From Pomphorhynchus laevis (lineage: Eukaryota; Acanthocephala; Palaeacanthocephala; Echinorhynchida; Pomphorhynchidae), in the NCBI GenBank assembly GCA_012934845.2, contig WNNJ02000725.1:1-64000 (forward strand): 64,000 nt of DNA, written 5' to 3'. The notes under the pieces were generated by a model. It was not told the origin of the DNA. It did no database searches and saw only the letters and a program-made list of their open reading frames with translations. How positions within the stretch are numbered: position 1 is the first letter of the stretch; the number at the start of each line of letters is the position of its first letter. The translations under genes were made by a program, and so were the position numbers. Below, piece after piece: positions 40,231 to 52,555 of this stretch.

Positions 40231-41195
40231 ATTATTAAATATTTCTGATTTTTTGATTTAAATAAAATAGTCTGATACATGGAATATTTGCCATTGATCA
40301 GTTTATCAAAATCATTGTGTAAATACTTTTAGGATTATGATATTTCCAACAGTTAAAAGTACCTCAGCCAATGCTCTGAGGTTAAAGTTTGTAAAAAGTA
40401 AAATTCAATTATAAAATATTTTTATCTAACTCGAATTATTATATTCCATATATTCGCCAACTCATACATTCGTACTTATCCAGTCGTGACTGAAATAGAA
40501 GATATAGAAAGGATTGTTTATTTCGGAAGATATTGTTTTTTAGAGGTCCTTTGGAAGATGATTCTTCTGAAAATCCTACCACCGAAATAGATGATCTAAG
40601 AGAGTTTAAAGTTATATTTAGAACAAACATTTTAATTATACTTGGATTGTTAAAGGAGCAGAAAACTCTAGATGCATAGTATGTTAACATATGTTTCTTT
40701 CTTTGTTAATCTGTCTGTATGCTAGCTGCACCTACGAATCATATATTTGTTGGTATGTATTGAACAATCGAACTAACATGTATTAAACTAAGAATTAAAC
40801 ACTATAACGTTTGTAAAACTAAATATGGTCGGCATGTGTATCCCGCATGAAGACAGCTTAACGAATTAGTATTACAAGTATTATCATATTTAGATTATAT
40901 CTTAATGTATTATAATAGCAGCCAAAGTAAAAAAGTTCAAAGGTATTATTTTTGATTAAAATATCAACTGAACGATCTGGAAAACATGCGGGGGAATGCA
41001 CCAGTTACCTGAAAAATATATCATTTATGCATTTATAAATGCATAAATGATATTATTTATAATGTGTATAAATTAAAAATAGATAAATATAATTTATAAA
41101 ATTTAATTATTAAAATTTAAAATAAAAATCAATTTATATGAATTGAGGAATACATTATATACGATTTATTCGAATAAGAAATATAGTTCATAGAA
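40231..41195. other. No gene seen
   Basis: AT-rich. The 83-codon minus-strand frame at 40439-40690 (Ser-rich) has no recognisable motif and no splice context, so I leave it uncalled. A perfect short palindrome ATTTATGCATTTATAAATGCATAAAT lies near 41027-41052. Confidence 0.4.
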
Positions 41196-41196
41196 G

Positions 41197-41346
41197 AACT
41201 GCTATGTTAGTTATGATAATTAATTAATAATTAATATTATTAGTAATAATATTAATTATTAGTCAATTCAAGAACTGCTATGTTAGTTATGATAATTACT
41301 TAATAATTAATATTATTAGTAATAATATTAATTATTAGTCAATTCA
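41197..41346. repeat. 75-bp tandem duplication
   Basis: GAACTGCTATGTTAGTTATG to TTATTAGTCAATTCA occurs twice in a row with one or two changes. Each unit contains an AT palindrome centred on TTAGTAA. The CTGCTATGTT and TTATTAGTCAATTCA ends resemble Naiad tail pieces. Confidence 0.8.
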
Positions 41347-41763
41347 ATAAACATTCATTTTTTAAATTTGTAATTTTTGTTTTTTATATAAATATCTTAT
41401 ATATAAAATCTTATTTGATTACTTATTTATTATTTATAAATATTTATTTATCTTTTTATTTATATAAATAAGATAGTTATTATTGACAAAAACAGATACA
41501 ATTGAATGGGTTGTCCGCAAATGTGCCCCATATTATTACTTAGGTAACGTTTAATAAAAAGTAGGGGATCATTGGGCTTCGGAATCAAGATTGCCTAAGA
41601 CTCTCCCTGACGCATGCTGAATTCCCCTGCTGAATTGCATCACTTATGCGCTGTAGGAAATGGGATTTTGCCTAAGCGTCGTTTGTAGCTAGCCTCAGTC
41701 GCTTCCCAATTAGTTCAAAGAGGGCGGTGGCTTCACATCCTAAGGCGCAGATTGACTCGACAG

Positions 41764-42351
41764 CTACTGGGACGAAACTGCAATATGAAGGATCAGATAT
41801 GTATATTTGATCCGTTTCCTGCGTTCGGCTTCCGTGAACAGAGCTCCAGCACCTGCTGCAGAACAATGTACGTGAGACGGAGCTAGGGTGTTCACGCAAG
41901 TATGGTCACATACTAGTAGACGTCCACAGTCACATGGTACTAAAGTGGCCCTATCTGGTCTCTTACCATCAGTTCGGGACATACTACAGGACTCCAAGGA
42001 GCACGGGTAACCCGCTGCTGATAAAGCTGCCTTCATTATTCCATTCACTTGGGCATGTCGGAAGTTGCGGCCGATAGACCTTTTGCAGTCTAACCCATGC
42101 CAACCTAGTCTATCTACAATTGCGCCGCACTTACAAGTATGTAAGGCACAGAGCGGCAATCCCAAACGAAGGCCAATTGAGATGTGAATCCTCTCGTCGT
42201 CTAATCTTGTTCCGGTTGCCGCGTTTGGTATTGCCTGTAGGATGCTCCTGCAGCTGGTGCGGCCGCGGCCAGCAATCGTGCTCTTTCTGTTATGTTTGGG
42301 GCAGAGTCTATTAGCTGCTTGAATGTTAGCTTTTAAATCGGAGCACTCCAA
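41764..42351 (-). CDS. CCHC knuckle and restriction-like endonuclease of LINE
   Basis: 195 codons. HISIGLRLGLPLCALHTCKC starts the domain; CKCG...GWHGLDC forms a CCHC knuckle, then RHAQVNGIMKAALSAAGYP, then RTDGKRPDRATLVP and GRLLVCDHTCVNTLAPSH. The RPD...D spacing fits a PD-(D/E)xK active site of the RLE type, which cleaves the target in R2-like elements. The preceding ANRLCPKHNRKSTIAGRGRT helix links to the RT thumb. Confidence 0.72.
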   Translation of the reverse strand: MECSDLKANIQAANRLCPKHNRKSTIAGRGRTSCRSILQAIPNAATGTRLDDERIHISIGLRLGLPLCALHTCKCGAIVDRLGWHGLDCKRSIGRNFRHAQVNGIMKAALSAAGYPCSLESCSMSRTDGKRPDRATLVPCDCGRLLVCDHTCVNTLAPSHVHCSAAGAGALFTEAERRKRIKYTYLILHIAVSSQ

Positions 42352-42389
42352 GATTTCTGACGCTCTGGATTATCAGGATGATCCGAGGC

Positions 42390-43130
42390 TCAATAACCAC
42401 CTCGACCTTCCCAGCTCGAATTCGGGGTCTGTATTCGAGAAAACGGGCAGCGTGCCAACAGTCGCTCGACCAACCCCTGTGTTGTGGATACTGATGACAG
42501 GAATGCTGGAAGGGCAGTATTGACGGCTGACGCAATCCCTAAACCACCTAGGGCGTTCAAGAGGGTCGCCTGTGTCCAGGCTTCTTCGTCAATGCTAACA
42601 TTTATCATTGACTCCAAAGAAGATCGAAGGACTGCGTCAAAACTTAAAAGGCCTGCACGTAAAAAGGCCGGTGATGTACGAAGCAAATACGATAACTTCG
42701 TCCCACCCACGCAGTGCCGCAACAAATAAAGACTGTCATGTCTTGCGAGGAATAAAAGTCTAGTACTCATCTTTGTTAAGCTAGAAGTCACTCTGTCTAA
42801 TAATCCATCGATATTGGCCACATCGCCAGTAGAACCCGGCAACGTAGAAAGTTCGACTGATACTCGTTTGGATCCTGGTAGTGACAGCAAAATGGAATTA
42901 GCCACATTCTGGTTATTAGTAATGACCTCACATTTATCTTCATTCAAAACAAGTTTTAGCTCAAGTCCTCTTTCGCGAATACGACGAATGTCATCATTTA
43001 GAGTGGCTTCATCCCCGGATAAGGTGGCGTCGTCTAAGTACCATATATTTAGTGGGATATGTAATGTCTTAATTAGCCCTATAACCGCCAAGGAAAATAG
43101 CATTGGTCCCAGAGGGTCCCCTTGCTGCAC
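42390..43130 (-). CDS. LINE RT palm and thumb (RLE family)
   Basis: 246 codons. QQGDPLGPMLFSLAV is RT motif B, IWYLDDATLSGD is motif C (LDD), LELKLVLNEDKCEVI is motif D/E region. The thumb has HCVGGTKLSYLLRTSP and LGGLGIASAVNTALPAFL. Starts just after a break that separates it from motif A. Confidence 0.82.
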   Translation of the reverse strand: MQQGDPLGPMLFSLAVIGLIKTLHIPLNIWYLDDATLSGDEATLNDDIRRIRERGLELKLVLNEDKCEVITNNQNVANSILLSLPGSKRVSVELSTLPGSTGDVANIDGLLDRVTSSLTKMSTRLLFLARHDSLYLLRHCVGGTKLSYLLRTSPAFLRAGLLSFDAVLRSSLESMINVSIDEEAWTQATLLNALGGLGIASAVNTALPAFLSSVSTTQGLVERLLARCPFSRIQTPNSSWEGRGGY

Positions 43131-43169
43131 TCCCTTCTGTGAAAGTAGGATATTCAGGCCATCAAATAA

Positions 43170-43514
43170 TCAAGAAGTTTCGTTATAACTTGATTGCACA
43201 AAGCGGGAAATGGCAGGGATATAACGGTACGCAGCAGCGAGTAACGATGATCGTTTGATGCAATTAAAAGCATTTCGAAAATCCAGCTTAAGCAGAGCGT
43301 TCTGTCCGTGCATTAGTCTAAGATAGCATATGCAAGCATGTACAGCGGCTTCAGCACCTGACGGCACTCCGACACCAACTTGAAAGGGAGACAGGACAGC
43401 AACTGCCTCACCAGTAGCCCGACGACATGCTATTTTGGCCACCATTCTGCGTAAGGTGTTACCAATGGCTATTGGGCGAAGTCCGCCATCGGGTTTTTTG
43501 AGCGCAATCAACAT
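43170..43514 (-). CDS. LINE RT fingers and motif A (RLE family)
   Basis: 114 codons. KKPDGGLRPIAIGNTLRRMV is the RT fingers motif, PFQVGVGVPSGAEAAVHACI the usual following segment, and LLKLDFRNAFNCIKRSS is motif A with its catalytic Asp. Continues into the 42390-43130 frame after a frame change. Confidence 0.82.
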   Translation of the reverse strand: MLIALKKPDGGLRPIAIGNTLRRMVAKIACRRATGEAVAVLSPFQVGVGVPSGAEAAVHACICYLRLMHGQNALLKLDFRNAFNCIKRSSLLAAAYRYIPAISRFVQSSYNETS

Positions 43515-44340
43515 AGCTCCAAAAAAATTGGTCTAAAGCAGAGTGGGGCGCCGCCGTTTAGGACCATGGACGAGAAATTAGACAAAGCCGTTAGGAGATC
43601 TTGTCCCGCAGCGGCACAGCCCGGTCCGGTAAAATCCTTCAAATGGATCGTGCTCAGACCATCGGGTCCTCCTGATGCATGGTTAGCAAAGGAGCTTATT
43701 GATTTTATAATCTTCTCCGAGACCACTTGTGGGCAGCGTGTTAATATATCCTATGAAATGGGCAAAGACGAATCATTACTGGCTGAGCAAAGATTGGGTT
43801 GGTGCAAATGCTGTAAAATGAGAGTTGTCGATTCATAGTAAGGGGCGAAAGTATCCTCGCACATTGCTACACTCATGGCGCCGCGTGCATCCCCGAGCTC
43901 AATTTTTTCGGAAATCTTGCGGCGCAAATCTTCTGGTTCGGGTCGCCTACGCGAACGCTTTTCCATATGGCTCAATGGAATGAGCCATATGGCTCAGCGC
44001 GCTGTCTTAGCAATTCGTCTAACAGTGCGGAATCCAGATCGAAACTGTTCTTTGACGTATAAAAGAGGTCTTCAGCTGTAGGCGGCAAAGGTATCGGGTC
44101 CTGGAGAAACGCTGCTGCATCTGCTGATTTTGGGAGCAATCCGGATCTGAGGCAGCTAACTCTTCATCCGTGTTTCCACAGCACACCGGCTAACGTTATT
44201 TGGAAGGATCAGAAGCACATGCAGCATTTGTCAAATTGTTGTCTACTGATGTGTTCTTGAGGAGTGTTATTAACTTCAGGAACGGATGGCGATTTGACTT
44301 CCGCATATCCGTTTATATCCGTATTTATGGATAATGAAGT

Positions 44341-44799
44341 CTCCAGTATGTGTTGATTGGATGATCAAACGTTCGGCTGTTCGATCATTCGATGCGTCCC
44401 GGCAGTTTCAAATAAATTCGATATTTCGTCGTTGTCCTCGCCTCCATCCAATTCACAGCAACTATTTCTTTGAACCTGGTAGTAAATAGTCGACAATTGA
44501 AGGCGCTAGATTTGATTTTTGTCTGTCCTTTCTTTTTGCGAATTAAATTTCTATCGCGTCTACTTGTAAGTAGTTGTCTCAGTCGTTTCTTTTTGTGAAT
44601 TTGTATGTATATTATATATCAAACTTTTTTAATCTCTTTTTTCAATAAAAAAGAGCTTAAAAAATATATAATATATATAATACTATAATATTATATTATA
44701 AATTATTTATATTATATTATAAATAATTATGAATAATAATTCATTTATGCATTTATATTCATATGTATTCATCAATTAAAATTATTAATGTAAAGATGA
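44341..44799. other. No gene seen
   Basis: Moderate base composition to about 44600 (possibly the 5' part of the LINE or its insertion site), then AT-rich with TATA repeats at 44660-44720. Confidence 0.4.
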
Positions 44800-45765
44800 C
44801 ATGGAATATGAATGTGTTCATAACTGTTTAAAAAATGAATCTAAATTATATAAATATATGAAATATGTTTCGATAAATTGATGATATATGTGTATTTATT
44901 TAGACAAGTAAAAGGTGTTCCAATTAGAGGTTATCTGATCTAAAATGTAGTAATAGTAGCCCAAGTTTAGCTGAATTGTTTTTAAGCTTTATAAAATATG
45001 AATTTGTTCATAACTGTTTAAAAAATAAATCTAAATTAAATAAAAATATGAAATATATGTTTCAATACATTGATGATATATGTGTATTTAACTCTAACAA
45101 ATTTTATTCAATAAGCGAACAAATTTATCCAGGTAGCCTTATTCTTAATAAAAGTAATATTGATGATAAAGAATGCTGTAAAGAATGCTCTAATGTTCTA
45201 AATATGAACATTAAATTAACATCAATTAAAATATTATATATAGGGCATCGGAGATGCCTTTTAAATATATCACAAGGCATCCGAAACGACTGATGGTAGT
45301 TCACCCTACTGATAAGTGCTAATAGTAGCTTAATTATAGCTGACTTGTTTTTAAGCTTCATAGAAAATGAATTTGTTCATAACTGTTTAAAAACTAAATC
45401 TAAACAATATAAATATATAAAATATATGTTTCGATACATTGATGATATATGTCTATTTAAATCTAATAATTTTTATTTAATTAATGATCAAATTTATCCA
45501 GGTAGCCTCATTCTCAATAAAACCAATATAAATCAAAAAGGAAGTATATATCTTGATATGAGCATAAAATCAACATCAATTAAAACTACTTTTAATTTAT
45601 ATCGTAAAGATGACATATTTAAATTTACAAGAAACATATTTTTGCATGAGCATTCATGCATACCATATAATATAAAATATAATACATTAAATAATGAAAT
45701 TTTAAGAATTGCAACAATATGTAATGATATTGATTTTCTTAAAAATCATTTACTTTAATATATTA
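44800..45765 (+). mobile_element. Three overlapping Naiad-type PLE RT fragments in tandem
   Basis: Partial copies of the RT palm follow each other: 44803-44895 (motif C region), 44900-45293 (SPSLAELFLSFIKYEFVHN then MFQYIDDICVF), and 45310-45758 (MFRYIDDICLF through HEHSCIPYN). Each repeats the LFLSFIEYEFVHNC to YIDDI block. They are more diverged from each other than N1 is from N2, so these are older, nested or tandem copies. All broken. Confidence 0.78.
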
Positions 45766-45879
45766 AACATATTAAATTATATTAATATATAATTTAATAT
45801 ATTTAATATATTAAATATATTACTTTAATATATTTAATATAATATGTTATTACTTTAAATAAGTACAGATTTTGTAAAG

Positions 45880-46030
45880 AACATCAAATTGGTAGAAGTA
45901 ATAACACTGCAATTGGCCCCGCTGCTATGTTGGATTGAGGAATAGGGACCGAAATTTGATAGCATAGCAGTTCCTCCTGATGACCTCTAATTTTTATTCT
46001 GATACAACGTCTGTTATTTATTAGTCAATT
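45880..46030 (+). mobile_element. Naiad-type PLE tail, solo
   Basis: Tail block with CTGCTATG and CATAGCAG arms (45918-45925 and about 45961-45968). Here the inner pair is GAGGAA with TTCCTC (6 bp), one pair longer than in N2, and GAAAT replaces GAAAC. Ends TTATTAGTCAATTCATAA. Confidence 0.75.
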
Positions 46031-46039
46031 CATAATTTA

Positions 46040-46645
46040 AATGTGTATATCAAGATATGAACATTAAATTAACATTAACTAAAACTACTATTAATTTATA
46101 TCGTAAAGATGACATATTTAAATTTACAAGAAACATATTTTTGCATGAGCATTCATGCATACCATATAATATAAAATATAATACATTAAATAATGAAATT
46201 TTAAGAATTGCAACAATATGTAATGATATTGGCTTTCTTCAAAATCATTTAAATAATTTAATAGATACATATTTTAAACTAGGTTACTATAAAAATAACA
46301 TCAAGCAGAAAATAGTAAAATATATAAATCAACACAATAATATAAAGAATAAATTTAAACTCTTAAGTGGCAAATTTTTATGGATGGATAATAAATAATA
46401 TACTTTGTATTAGAATAAGATACTAGATAGTTATTTCAGAGGAAATACATCATTAGCATGTATTTGGCCCCGCTGTCATGTTAGGTAGAGGAGTTAGGGG
46501 CCGGAACCTGATAGCATAGCAGTTTATCCTGATGACCTATAATTTTAATTCTGATACAACATCTGTTATTTATTAGTCAATTCATAAAAATTGAGTTTTA
46601 TTTTAAATTTGAATTTCTTTTAACTTGATATAAGTTATATAAAAT
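46040..46645 (+). mobile_element. Naiad-type PLE copy N4, 3' part
   Basis: Starts inside the RT thumb and runs to the tail. 46057-46398 encodes MNIKLTLTKTTINLYRKDD to SGKFLWMDNK, identical in most positions to the end of the N2 RT. The tail has the conserved block (46470-46530), with one hairpin arm altered. 5'-truncated. Confidence 0.85.
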
Positions 46646-47375
46646 CTTATAAATGTATCAGGTAAATCATCAAAACTTTAAAGTATTCTTCCCTGTTTCT
46701 GGAATTCTTAATTGGCCTACTTAAAGTATTCGTTAATACTATCAATTGAATTATCTTTAAATGACAGTTTTAACGATCTTATAAGAAAGTTATAATTGTT
46801 CAGAAAAGTTATAGTTGTTCAAGTTAAATTTTAACTTTATAAAATTGCATCGTCTGTTATTTATTAGTCAATTTATAAATATTGACGTTTATTTTAAATT
46901 TTAAATTTTAACTTGATATAAATATAAACTGGATAAAATCTATATTATTATTTATCTTATTACTTATCTTTATTTTTATTTATATAAAATATCAGGTTTT
47001 TCATCAGAGGAAATACGTCCTTAACATGTATTTGTCCATGTATTTATACATGTAATTGTATAAAATCTATATAATTATCTTTTATTTATCTTTATTTTTG
47101 ATTTATAGATCATATCAGGTTTTTATCAGAGGAAATACGTGCTTACCATGTATTTGGCCCCGCCGCTATGTTAGGTTGAGGAAATAGCATAGCAGTTCCT
47201 CTTGGTGATATCTATTCCTTATTGATACATCGTCTGTTATTTATTAGTCAATTCATAAAATTAACTTTTATTTAAAAAAATTAAATTTTCATATAAAATA
47301 TTTTATAATTATTTATTATTAAATTTATATATAAAATACGTAGACTCAATTAGCTGATTTGATTTGTTGCATAAT
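46646..47375 (+). mobile_element. Further Naiad-type PLE tails
   Basis: At least two more partial tails: 46855-47045 (CGTCTGTTATTTATTAGTCA, then ATCAGAGGAAATACGTCCTT) and 47095-47375 (CATGTATTTGGCCCCGCCGC, a shortened block, then TACGTAGACTCAATTAGCTG). These follow N4 head to tail, a tail-only tandem array. Confidence 0.65.
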
Positions 47376-48989
47376 CTAAAGTAATAATAATTTAAAGTAA
47401 TAATAATCAATCACTATGAATGTAAAATTCATCGTAATTTTAAATGTAAATTCATTCAACAAATCTGTAAACAAATTTATAAAGAAAACTTAATTTTTCA
47501 ATTTTTTAAAGTAGAAATTACAAATTTAGAAGTTATTGTATCAACAAATAAGATGTGACGAGATAATGTCTTGCAAAGGTTTTCGAAGATTGTGACTCCG
47601 TTCAATGTCATCTGCTATATATATTAGTTGGCTTCCCAATACAAACGCGTTCTCTGACCAGTTATGGCTGCATCGATCTGATTTGTAAATGTAATCAAAA
47701 CATTTAAGAAATAATCCGATTAAAAGGAAACTCATTTTTTGTCAACCTTAAGCGAGGTATGATGCTTTTCCAGTGCTTATGATATCTCGATCATAAAGCT
47801 ACCAATTTTCTATAATTATATAATGGTTTTACAACTTTTTCGAATTCACACATCATAAAACCTTTTGCTATTCGAGTTAGATTGAATCCACCAATCAGAT
47901 TTCTCTTTTTGGATTTACTGAAATTGCATGTAAAATTGCACAGAAGAGTATTGTAACTGCGCATATTCCCCTAAAATTAATAAATACACAAATACTTTTG
48001 GCATAAATACTTATATTACTTATATATAATATAAGTAATATATAATACTTATATTCTTGCTGAGGCACACATTTTCTAATTATATTAAACCATGAAAACC
48101 ATGAAATAAAAACACAAAAATATGTTTTTGTGTTTTTATGTTTCAAAAAAAACATTCTTTCAAGTAAAATACGATATAATACAAAATACAATTTGCGTAA
48201 TTTTATTTCATAGATTTTAAAATTTATAAATTAATTAAAAATCATACCACTTACTATCTTCTTAATATTTTAAATATATAATATTAATCACCGTTCCTCG
48301 AACGGTGATTACGTTCAAGGAATTATAAAAACTGATGTCTTATTCATAATCCTCGAATCCATTTATCCTGTTGCAATAAAAATGAATATAATGCACATTA
48401 GTTCTACTCAATTACAGATGTGCCTCAGGGCTCACCATTTTCTTCTATCTTGTGCCTTGCTGCCTCCATTGTTCTGTTTAAACAATTTTAGCGAGAAAAT
48501 TTTTAAATTTTAGGAGAAAATTTTCAAATATTATTTCAATCAATCACCGTTATGTGATTATTAAAAATATTAAACTTGTGAAAAAATATTAAATTGATTT
48601 TTAAATTAATATTGATTAATTAATATTTAAATTAATATTATTATATTAATACATAATTGTAACTTTTATAGTTTCAGTTATTATTAGAAATAATTCGAAA
48701 AACCATGATACTTATGGTATAAATATTACTGATAGAGGATCAATCGTTGTAAAGGAATCAGATTAAATTCATTTGTATTGTTGCCGTGCACAATAAATGC
48801 ATACATTAAGAAAATCTTATAGAAGATATATTTTTATCTAGCTATTAAATTTCCTTGCTGTGTAAAACATATCAGGGTTTAAAATGTGTTTACTCTTTAA
48901 GCTTATATCTTCGGGTATAGATCACATTAGAATTTTATAAATTTGGTTGCTTACTATCGTCCTATAACAGTATTTCTGTATGTAAAAAG
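47376..48989. other. AT-rich, no gene seen
   Basis: No supported gene. The frames at 47541-47735 and 47895-48191 (minus) are short and lack motifs. Small hairpins occur near 48020-48050 and 48290-48308 (TCACCGTTC/GAACGGTGA). Confidence 0.45.
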
Positions 48990-49320
48990 ACTTGTGTCTA
49001 CGTATTTTATACGTATATAAATAAAAATAAAGATAAATAATAAATATTTACAAGATTTTATAGAATTTATTTTTATATCAAGTAAAAATTTTAAATTGAA
49101 ATTTAAAAAGTCAATTTTTATGTATTGAATATAACAGACGATGGATATGAATAGAGATTAGTGTCATCAGAAGGAACGGCAATGCTATCAGGTTTTGACC
49201 CCTAATCCTCGACCCAACATAGCAGCGGGTCTAAATAGGCGCTAATGATGGATCTCCTTTAATGAAATTTGATCATTTAGTATACCTTATTCTAATACAA
49301 ATTCTCGCTTACTAGTAAAA
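48990..49320 (-). mobile_element. Naiad-type PLE tail, inverted
   Basis: Minus-strand tail from the terminus GTCTACGTATTTTATACGTA (48997) to the end of the RT region near 49310. The conserved block (49160-49228) keeps CTGCTATG but its partner arm has changed. Confidence 0.72.
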
Positions 49321-51455
49321 TTTATTTTAATAAATATTTTGCTGATTTATACTTGATAAAACCATCATAAAAGATGGTTTTTATCTCTTAGCAAAAACGT
49401 TTTATCTAAAGCGATTTCATAGATTTTTACTTTTTAAGCATCTAAAATATTTGCTGCATAAAAAGTCATTTCAAAATAATCTTTTTGAAATTATTTAACT
49501 CTGTACTATTTTTAGACTTTATTTTTCGACTTTTCAGTTTATTAAAGTTGTGCATCACACAAATTATTTATAAAATCAGTAAATTACTTAAATTTTCAAA
49601 TACTTGAAGTATTTATTTAGCGATATGATCAATAGTTTTTATTATCCCTTTATTAGCTGTAAAAATTAGCGAAGCGACGCAATTAAAGACACTATGCTCG
49701 ATGAACGGTTCAGGCACCAGTAAGCTTACTGTGTTCATACTTGACACTCAATCATATATCACCTAAAACTGTTAAGAAAATAAGTTGAGATAACAGTTTT
49801 CATGCACGTTCTTGATTTGATTATTTTAAAGTTTGTAGAAGTGAAGTGGAAGAAGAGGGAGGAGCACAACAATAAAAAGAGTTGCACGTGTGTTAATGTC
49901 AGAATAAGATTGTAAAGATCGAACGATAAAGCAACTATTAGTTTACATTTATAAAATACGACGCGTGGTTTTTCGACAATCTATCAAACGACACGCATTT
50001 GATTATTGACATCAAATATGCAGGTTGTAAACCAGGCGGGATATTCAAAAAAGTATGGAATACTTTCATTTATTTTTATTGCGATTGAAAACACCGATTG
50101 AGCGCAATGCCATTATTAATTACAAAAACTATAATTTAATTAACGTAACTTAATACTACAATAATATATTATGTATATTATCGTAATATATTATCATAAT
50201 ATATTATGTATAATATATATTAATAAATTACTTAATGTATTATGATATACTTTAGTAATATACGTTATTCTAGTGAACATACGATATTATTTATAGCTTG
50301 TGGAGATATTATTTATAGCTCGTATGTCCTTAGTAATCTACACAGGAGTATATGATCGTAATGATGCTATAAATAGAATTTATTTTATCTAATATTATAT
50401 AATATTAATATTATATCTTATATTATAATCTGATGCTTAAACGATTCTGTCAATATTTGGTAAAAAGCATATTTTTCGTTTATTTATCGTTACATGATCG
50501 ATACATTAATAATTAATGATTACATAATTAAATAAATATATTTTTACAAATATATTTTTATTATATTGGTTATTATATTAATAATATTAATAATATCATC
50601 GCACGTGCTAAAAAATAATTTGTTTCGTAATGCAAATTTCTGCTCGTATATTTTTTGAAAGTTTTAGTGATTTAGAGTGAAGAAGACTTTAATTACGAAC
50701 CACCTGTTTCATTGTCTGGAAATTAGCCATTCTGTAGCCAGATAAATGTGATAAATTCTACACAAAACAATCTACATTCAATAAGGAGCAGATAATATAA
50801 AATTTTTAAACCAAAATTTTAAGTAAATATTTAGAAAAGTGTAAAGTTACGACAACCCTGTTATACATTGTCCTTTTTACATTTATTTAACTTAAAATGA
50901 AAATATCTTCGTGTAGTAATATCTTTGTAATGATAGCAATATCCATAACGATTTTTAAATATATCAAGTGATGCTATATTACAATAATATCGACGTGCTA
51001 ATGTACCTGTTAGACCTTCTATAACGGGTGTGCACTTATAGATGATGGAAGATGACTTGTTCTTTCTGCTTAACAAATTTACCAGCTTCCAGTTGTTTTT
51101 CACATTTAATTGCTATTGCGAACATAACTAAAATCTCCTACGCTATCTATAGTGTTATTGCAACTGTATGAGGGTAATAAACAGTAATAACAACAGGTAA
51201 TAAACTAAAAGTGATCGGATAAGACAATCTTAGAGTAGATCGGATAAGTAACGAAAAAATTAATTGTTAAGACTGACAAGTGAATAATTGATCTCTATGT
51301 AGTTTTAATGCGAATGTTTATTATAGTGACATTTGGAACTATATACTTGTTCAAAATGTATTATGAACATGAATTAGAATATATTAGAATATTGGAAAAT
51401 ATATTAACGAAAAATGAAACTACTTATTTAATAAATTTATATATAATATCCAACA
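49321..51455. other. AT-rich, no gene seen
   Basis: No recognisable gene. The 80-codon minus-strand frame at 50861-51103 (Lys/Tyr rich) and the 65-codon frame at 51308-51505 show no domain features. TATAATAT repeats occur at 50160-50260. Confidence 0.45.
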
Positions 51456-52555
51456 ATATTACAGATGTCACTATTTATACTAAAAATATTATAATATTTT
51501 CATAATATTTACAATTTAAAACGTAAATTCAATAATTCTTCTGTTGTTTATTACATATTGTGTGATAACTGTTCCGACTTTTATATCAGTCAAACTGACA
51601 AGGACTGGAAAAACGCATATCATAATATAAATATAACATTAAAGTAACATAATATTATCATAATATTACGGATGTCACTATTTATACTAAAAAATTACCT
51701 TAATTACATAATATTTTTAAATTAAAATAGAAATTTAATAAATCTTCTGTTGTTTATAAGATATCATGTGATAACTGTTCCGTCTCTTATATCGGTCAAA
51801 CTGGACAGAGATAAGAAAAACGCATCTGACAACATAAATATAACATTAAACGTTGTAGTATGATGGGTGCTTTAACACTGCAGCTTTTATACAAAAGTTT
51901 ATCGAATTGAGTATTCAATAGATTAAATATATTTAATATTTATTGAACAAAAGTTCAATTTTTCGTTAATAAAAGGGATTCCAATATTTATTTTTTGATT
52001 CGAGCGTTCAAAAGGTTTGTTCTTAACACTGCAGCTTTTATAATAAGATTTCTTAATAGGTCATTCAGGAAAGCCACTCTTTAGCAAACCAATCCGAATA
52101 ATCGAATATCTATCATTAATAAAGTGCTATTGGAGCAAATAATTTTTGATCTATGAAATAGAGACATGATGTGTGCGTTAACACATCATGTATTAAATTT
52201 AGAACATAAAGTTAATTTTGATAAGACCTCTATTCTAACGCATGAAAGTGGTTACCTTTTGTCTATAATACAGAAGGTTTATTTGATAAAAGAATGACGT
52301 GATGTCTAATAATAAAGCAGATTTTATTTTAAAAAGTACCTATTGAATTTAATTAATTTATTTATTTTATAGTTAATAAAATAAATAATATATATTTGTT
52401 TGTTTCAGTTTTATATTGTGGCTTAGCTTTTGTTTTGGTTTTTTCTGTAACTTGAATTTTGTTTGACTTTGTGAAAATATGTTTGTACAATTCATTTGAT
52501 GTGATAGTTTCTTGTACAGGTTTTTTGTTTTATTTCTTTGAAGTTTTTAATGTTG
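51456..52555 (+). mobile_element. Penelope-like element P2 relics in tandem
   Basis: Two successive copies of the nuclease start: about 51460-51660 (VVYYILCDNCSDFYISQT) and 51668-51870 (VVYKISCDNCSVSYIGQTG), each preceded by GATGTCACTATTTATACTAA. The nuclease C-terminus follows at 52180-52330 (HHVLNLEHKVNFDK, ESGYLLSIIQKVYLIK) and then the tail. Strongly decayed. Confidence 0.72.

Larger units (their letters stand above)
41640..44340 (-). mobile_element. RLE-type LINE, long copy, decayed
   Basis: Minus strand and less AT-rich than its surroundings. Reading order: N-terminal region with ISEKIELGDARGAMSVAM and DTFAPYYESTT (43751-43975), ASGGPDGLSTIHLKDF (43508-43726), RT fingers and motif A (43170-43514), RT motifs B and C and thumb (42390-43130), CCHC knuckle and PD-(D/E)xK-like nuclease (41764-42351). 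Three or four frame changes. No APE endonuclease precedes the RT, which fits a single-ORF RLE LINE. The fragment at 1860-2760 is a relative. Clade within the RLE group not assigned. Confidence 0.82.

Noticed and set aside
50861-51103. 80-codon minus-strand frame rich in Lys, Tyr and Cys
   Set aside because: No recognisable motif, no splice or promoter context; cannot be supported as a gene.
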